From contig JAITPL010000035.1 of assembly GCA_031289445.1 (NCBI GenBank), forward strand, positions 1-6,250: a stretch of DNA of 6,250 nucleotides. Reading direction: 5' to 3'. Source of the stretch: Tannerella sp. (GTDB taxonomy: Bacteria > Bacteroidota > Bacteroidia > Bacteroidales > Tannerellaceae). Every line of letters starts with the position of its first letter. The first letter of the stretch is position 1. A program made the translations under genes and the position numbers. Below the pieces are notes generated by a model that was given only the letters and a program-made list of their open reading frames with translations, was not told where the DNA came from and ran no database searches. This document shows positions 5,155-6,250 of the stretch, in pieces.

Positions 5155-6174
5155 TTATTTAGCCGTTGCAGTAGCAGTAGCAAGTTCAGGATCAAGCATA
5201 ATGCGCCCGCAATATTCGCAAACGATGATTTTTTTGCGCAATTTGATGTCCATCTGCTTCTGTGGCGGTATTTTGTTGAAACAACCTCCACATGCGTCGC
5301 GCTCGATATTGACCACGGCCAGACCGTTGCGTGCGCCTTTGCGAATACGTTTGAAAGCGTTGAGCAATCGCGATTCGATTTTCTCTTCGAAAGATTTCAC
5401 CTTCTCCCGCAGCTTGTCTTCCTCAAGACGTGTCTCCGAAACAATATCATGAAGCTCTTTTTGCTTCTGCTCAAGGTCGAGCTTGCGCCCTTCGAGCGTC
5501 TCCTTACAGGCGGCTATGCTGTCTTTCTTTTGACGGATTGAAGCGTTAAATTCCTTGATTTTTTTCTCCGAAAATTCTACTTCAAGCTCGTTAAACTCAA
5601 CCTCTTTCGAGAGGTTGTCGAACTCGCGATTGTTGCGTACCTGCTCCAGCTGCGTTTTGTACTTGTCTATCAGCAACTTGGATTCCGAAATCTGGTTCTT
5701 CTGAACTAATACGCTGTTCTCGAAATCGTGAATCTCTTTCTGATAATTGTCAAGACGTGTCTTGAGGCCGACTATCTCGTCCTCAAGGTCTTGCACTTCG
5801 AGCGGAAGTTCGCCGCGCAGAGTTTTTATCTTGTCGATCTCGGAAACAACCAGTTGCAGTTGAAGCAACAGTTTCAGTTTATCTTCGACAGAGATGCCTT
5901 TCGTTTCCTTACCGCCTACCGCTGATGAATCCTGCGCTATTTCGGCAATCTGAGATGCTTTGATCTCTGCAACGGATTTCTTTGGAGCTGCCTTGGGCGC
6001 CGGAACTGCTTTGGCTGCCGGTTTTTTAGCCGCCGGTTTACTTGCCGCCGGTTTGCTTGTTACCGCTTTGGCAGGAGTTGCTTTTGCGGACGCAGTCTTA
6101 GCCTTTGTGGCGGTAGCAGCCGGCTTCTTTGCAGCATCTTTCTTTTCTACTTTGGCTTCAGTCTTATTTGCCAT
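5155..6174 (-). CDS. C4-type zinc-ribbon coiled-coil protein with H1-like N-terminal tail
   Basis: The protein has 339 residues. Residues 1 to about 70 are Lys/Ala/Pro/Thr-rich with 18 Lys and no aromatic residue, including three KPAA repeats at 41-55, and resemble histone H1 tails; the low-complexity stretch runs on to about 92. Residues 95-275 are a long charged coiled coil with NNREFDNLSKEVE (181-193), a motif typical of this family. The C-terminus is a zinc ribbon with CGGC (295-298) and CEYC (319-322), all four Cys present, followed by a short Ala/Thr tail. The core matches the zf-RING_7 / C4-type zinc-ribbon family (relatives of Helicobacter HP0958 and Chlamydia CT398/CdsZ), which link coiled coils to nucleic-acid or secretion and sigma-factor partners. 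In Bacteroidota the role is not established. Family members I recall are about 240-260 residues, so the first 90 or so are an addition. It has no signal peptide or membrane segment, so it is cytoplasmic. It heads a probable operon with tilS. The ATG at 6174 is preceded by an A/T-rich leader and a good promoter. Confidence 0.92.
   Translation of the reverse strand: MANKTEAKVEKKDAAKKPAATATKAKTASAKATPAKAVTSKPAASKPAAKKPAAKAVPAPKAAPKKSVAEIKASQIAEIAQDSSAVGGKETKGISVEDKLKLLLQLQLVVSEIDKIKTLRGELPLEVQDLEDEIVGLKTRLDNYQKEIHDFENSVLVQKNQISESKLLIDKYKTQLEQVRNNREFDNLSKEVEFNELEVEFSEKKIKEFNASIRQKKDSIAACKETLEGRKLDLEQKQKELHDIVSETRLEEDKLREKVKSFEEKIESRLLNAFKRIRKGARNGLAVVNIERDACGGCFNKIPPQKQMDIKLRKKIIVCEYCGRIMLDPELATATATAK
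6014..6058 (-). repeat. Three 15-bp imperfect units in the basic tail of the zinc-ribbon gene
   Basis: Units at 6014-6028, 6029-6043 and 6044-6058 share the core GCCGGTTT with few differences and encode the KPAA-type repeats of the N-terminal tail. They are in frame, so gain or loss of a unit would change the tail length by five residues. Confidence 0.7.
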
Positions 6175-6223
6175 GCTTATAAATATTTAATAGGATTTGT
6201 ATTTGTTATTGATTTTTGAACTG

Positions 6224-6231
6224 CAAAGGTA
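6224..6231 (-). promoter_or_regulatory. -7 box of the zinc-ribbon/tilS operon promoter
   Basis: On the minus strand, TACCTTTG is an exact TAnnTTTG match 49 bp upstream of the ATG. The expected -33 box, about 19-21 nt further upstream, falls just beyond the end of the window, so only half of the promoter can be checked. The surrounding 12-mer (6221-6232) is identical to that at the rho promoter. Confidence 0.65.
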
Positions 6232-6250
6232 GGAAATTTTTTTGATATGA

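Noticed and set aside
5960..6190. Ala/Gly/Phe-rich plus-strand frame resembling a membrane protein
   Set aside because: It is the complement of the Lys/Ala-rich tail of the zinc-ribbon gene; its hydrophobicity is a codon artefact.

Overview
The window looks like a chromosomal stretch from a member of the Bacteroidota, most likely the order Bacteroidales. Three promoters on the minus strand and one on the plus strand carry the Bacteroidota -7 motif TAnnTTTG. Rho has the very long disordered insertion typical of this phylum. Shine-Dalgarno sequences are weak or absent, and leaders are A-rich. Genus and species cannot be fixed from the sequence alone.

Layout, left to right. Positions 1-335 hold no confident gene. 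They contain three identical 16-bp repeats spaced exactly 33 bp apart, the last of which supplies the -33 box of a good promoter. Downstream is a short protein-like open frame with no usual start (possible gene remnant), then a small GC-rich hairpin. A tRNA-Ala (anticodon CGC) with its own promoter lies on the minus strand at 336-408. Next, on the plus strand, is an FMN-dependent enoyl-ACP reductase/nitronate monooxygenase family gene (503-1441). It converges on rho, with only 29 bp and a strong hairpin between them.

The rest of the window is minus strand. Reading in the direction of transcription: a zinc-ribbon coiled-coil protein (6174-5155), then tilS 11 bp downstream (5143-3797), then rho (3639-1471) behind its own promoter and a leader of about 135 nt. 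The first two look like one operon. The -33 box of the rho promoter lies inside the last codons of tilS, so rho probably receives both its own and read-through transcription.

Together the genes cover core information processing: decoding of Ala GCG codons, lysidine modification of tRNA-Ile, and transcription termination, plus one lipid or nitronate oxidoreductase. The most unusual protein features are two long basic low-complexity tails. Rho has a disordered region of about 290 residues with two AT-hook-like RGRP motifs and an Asn/Pro/Gln-rich prion-like end. The zinc-ribbon protein has an N-terminus resembling histone H1. I see no defence system, CRISPR array or intact mobile element. The best candidate for something undescribed is the 33-bp-period repeat array at the left edge.
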